A DNA stretch of 7,169 nucleotides from Oscillospiraceae bacterium. GTDB taxonomy: Bacteria > Bacillota > Clostridia > Oscillospirales > Oscillospiraceae. The notes below the pieces were generated by a model that ran no database searches, was not told the DNA's origin, and saw only the letters and a list, made by a program, of their open reading frames with translations. Numbering within the stretch: the stretch's first letter is position 1; each line of letters opens with the position of its first letter. Of this stretch, positions 5,935 to 7,169 are shown one piece after another. The translations under genes were made by a program, and so were the position numbers. The stretch is from contig WQRL01000061.1 of NCBI GenBank assembly GCA_009786775.1, positions 1 through 7,169 of the forward strand, read 5' to 3'.

Positions 5935-6243
5935 ATGGAGTTATCAGATGTAATAAAACGAGCAACACAGCTTAGGATGGCAAAAGGCGTTTCCGCAAGG
6001 GCAATGAGTTTGACCCTGGGAAAGAACACATCTTTTATAAACAATATCGAAAACGGCAAATCAGGGTTAAGCGTCAGCTCGTTGCTTGAAATTTGTGAAT
6101 ACCTTGAAGTTACCCCATTTGAATTTTTTAATATTGACGACAACAACCCTTCTCAAACAAGAGAGGTTACTCGCAATTATTTAAGACTACCGCCCGGCAA
6201 ACAGACAGTTATTGCAAATTTAATGGTGGAAATGGCTGATTGA
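5935..6243 (+). CDS. Small XRE-family helix-turn-helix regulator
   Basis: The 102-residue protein starts at ATG 5935, with AGGGTGG (5920-5926) spaced 8 nt. Upstream in-frame GTG codons at 5923 and 5926 overlap that site and are unlikely starts. Residues about 5-66 form a Cro/C1-type domain: IKRATQLRMAKGVSARAMS, then FINNIENGKSGLSVSSLLEIC, then the closing LEVTPFEFF typical of XRE repressors. The tail (67-102) is short, with no recognised sensor or catalytic domain. It probably binds DNA as a dimer. It diverges from the sigma4/alpha-CTD-like gene across 140 nt, so control of that shared region is plausible but not shown. Its own promoter is unclear. Confidence 0.85.
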   Translation: MELSDVIKRATQLRMAKGVSARAMSLTLGKNTSFINNIENGKSGLSVSSLLEICEYLEVTPFEFFNIDDNNPSQTREVTRNYLRLPPGKQTVIANLMVEMAD

Positions 6244-6314
6244 CTATAGCTCAGAATGTAAATGCACATTATAGATATGCACAGGCTTTCCCCTCAAAAA
6301 AGCTCCATCCTTCC

Positions 6315-7169
6315 CTACACCAGCTGCCGCCATTTTTCCCAGCCTTCGGCTATAAGTTTGGGTACATCAATGCCGTAGGGGCACAGGGCTATGCAGTGGC
6401 CGCAGTTTGTGCAGTCTTTGGCGTGAGCCATGCCTTCAACGCCTATTTCGCCTAGGTAGACGGCCTTGGGTGCCCGCCCCATGAGCAGAGTCATCCTGGC
6501 TGCGGTGGGTATTATTATTCCTTGCGGGCAGGGCATACAGTAGCCACAGGCACGGCAGAAGTCGCCTTGGAGTTCGGCTCTGTCTTTTTCTATGACTTTC
6601 ATAACCCTCTCGTCCAGTGCGGGAGGGTTGTTTTGATATGAGATAAATTCATCCAGCTCATGTTCACGCTGAATCCCCCAGATGGGCAGGACGTTACCGA
6701 ACTGAGCCAAAAATGCGTATGCTGCCGCAGAGTCTGTTATAAGCCCGCCTGAAAGCGACTTCATAGCCAGCACTCCGATGTTCTTCCGCCTGCACAGCTC
6801 AATTAATTCAAGCTCTTCCTGCGATACAAGATATGATGTGGGGTACTGAATAATCTCATACAGTCCGGACTCGGCCGCCTCAATGGCAACATGGAGCCTG
6901 TGATTTGTAATGCCGATATGCTTGACCTTGCCCTGCGCCTTCGCTTCAAGGATTGCATCATAGAGGCCTGAGTCATCGCCTGGTTTCGGGCAAAATGGCG
7001 GGTTGTGAAACTGTAGAATATCCACATAGCCTGTCTTGAGCATTTGAAGCGATGTTTCAAGTTCAGCCAAAAATTCATCGGCTTTGAGGGCAGCCGACTT
7101 TGTTGCTATGACAATATGCTCTCTGACTCCGCTTAGAGCCAGGCCCATTTTTTCCTCGCTGTCTGTATA
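6315..7169 (-). CDS. Aldo/keto reductase with C-terminal iron-sulfur cluster domain, 5' end outside window
   Basis: The frame is open to the right edge and continues upstream of Met 7148 as YTDSEEK, usual for the interior of this family, so the N-terminus is missing (284 residues seen). Counting from Met 7148, catalytic Lys17 (IATKS) and His48 (LQFHNP) of the aldo/keto reductase tetrad are visible; the Asp and Tyr should lie in the missing part. GKVKHIGITNH, LAMKSLSGG and PIWGIQ follow the TIM-barrel order. The C-terminus has Cys198/201/204/207 (CRACGYCMPCP) and Cys246/249/252/256 (CTNCGHCIALCP), which should bind [4Fe-4S] clusters. This is the ferredoxin-type aldo/keto reductase class common in anaerobes, cytoplasmic and probably NAD(P)H- or electron-carrier-linked; the substrate is unknown. 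It converges with the XRE gene across 71 nt that hold no clear terminator. Confidence 0.92.
   Translation of the reverse strand, partial: YTDSEEKMGLALSGVREHIVIATKSAALKADEFLAELETSLQMLKTGYVDILQFHNPPFCPKPGDDSGLYDAILEAKAQGKVKHIGITNHRLHVAIEAAESGLYEIIQYPTSYLVSQEELELIELCRRKNIGVLAMKSLSGGLITDSAAAYAFLAQFGNVLPIWGIQREHELDEFISYQNNPPALDERVMKVIEKDRAELQGDFCRACGYCMPCPQGIIIPTAARMTLLMGRAPKAVYLGEIGVEGMAHAKDCTNCGHCIALCPYGIDVPKLIAEGWEKWRQLV

Noticed and set aside
6240..6455. Plus-strand frame overlapping the end of the XRE gene by 4 nt
   Set aside because: The 4-nt overlap is attractive, but most of it is antisense to the conserved iron-sulfur C-terminus of the reductase and no domain is seen.

Overview
The window looks like a chromosomal piece of an anaerobic Firmicute of the class Clostridia. 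The grounds are a Spo0A-type DNA-binding domain, TTG start codons, purine-rich ribosome binding sites, a ferredoxin-type aldo/keto reductase, and a surface protein built from Ig-like, BACON and InlB-type repeats. Base composition is moderate and even, with no insertion sequence, tRNA, rRNA or CRISPR array. The genus cannot be named from this sequence.

Layout. (1) Positions 1-2354, minus strand: one continuous frame for a large secreted surface protein. Its signal peptide is present and its C-terminus lies beyond position 1. (2) Positions 2355-2663: a divergent control region with a structured segment, four 10-bp tandem repeats and a TATAAT promoter. (3) Positions 2664-5180, plus strand: a signalling cassette made of a response regulator with a Spo0A-like output domain, a tiny 14-codon gene with a very good ribosome binding site, a strong hairpin, and a multi-pass membrane GHKL histidine kinase. 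(4) Positions 5174-5794, minus strand: a small protein joining a sigma-70 region-4-like helix-turn-helix to an RNA polymerase alpha-CTD-like domain. It overlaps the kinase tail to tail by 7 nt. (5) Positions 5935-6243, plus strand: a small XRE-family regulator, divergent from gene 4. (6) Positions 6315-7169, minus strand: an aldo/keto reductase with two four-cysteine iron-sulfur motifs, cut by the right edge.

The most interesting part is the cassette at 2544-5180. I infer that the 14-residue peptide (MWGYIWELFRNIIG) may be a signal or leader linked to the membrane kinase, which would phosphorylate the Spo0A-like regulator at Asp53. The regulator's own promoter carries helically phased 10-bp repeats. 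Read on the minus strand, their core TAACGAA is one base from the Spo0A box TGNCGAA, so autoregulation is a natural hypothesis. The surface-protein gene diverges from the same control region and is a candidate target. All functional links between these parts are inference from order and motifs.
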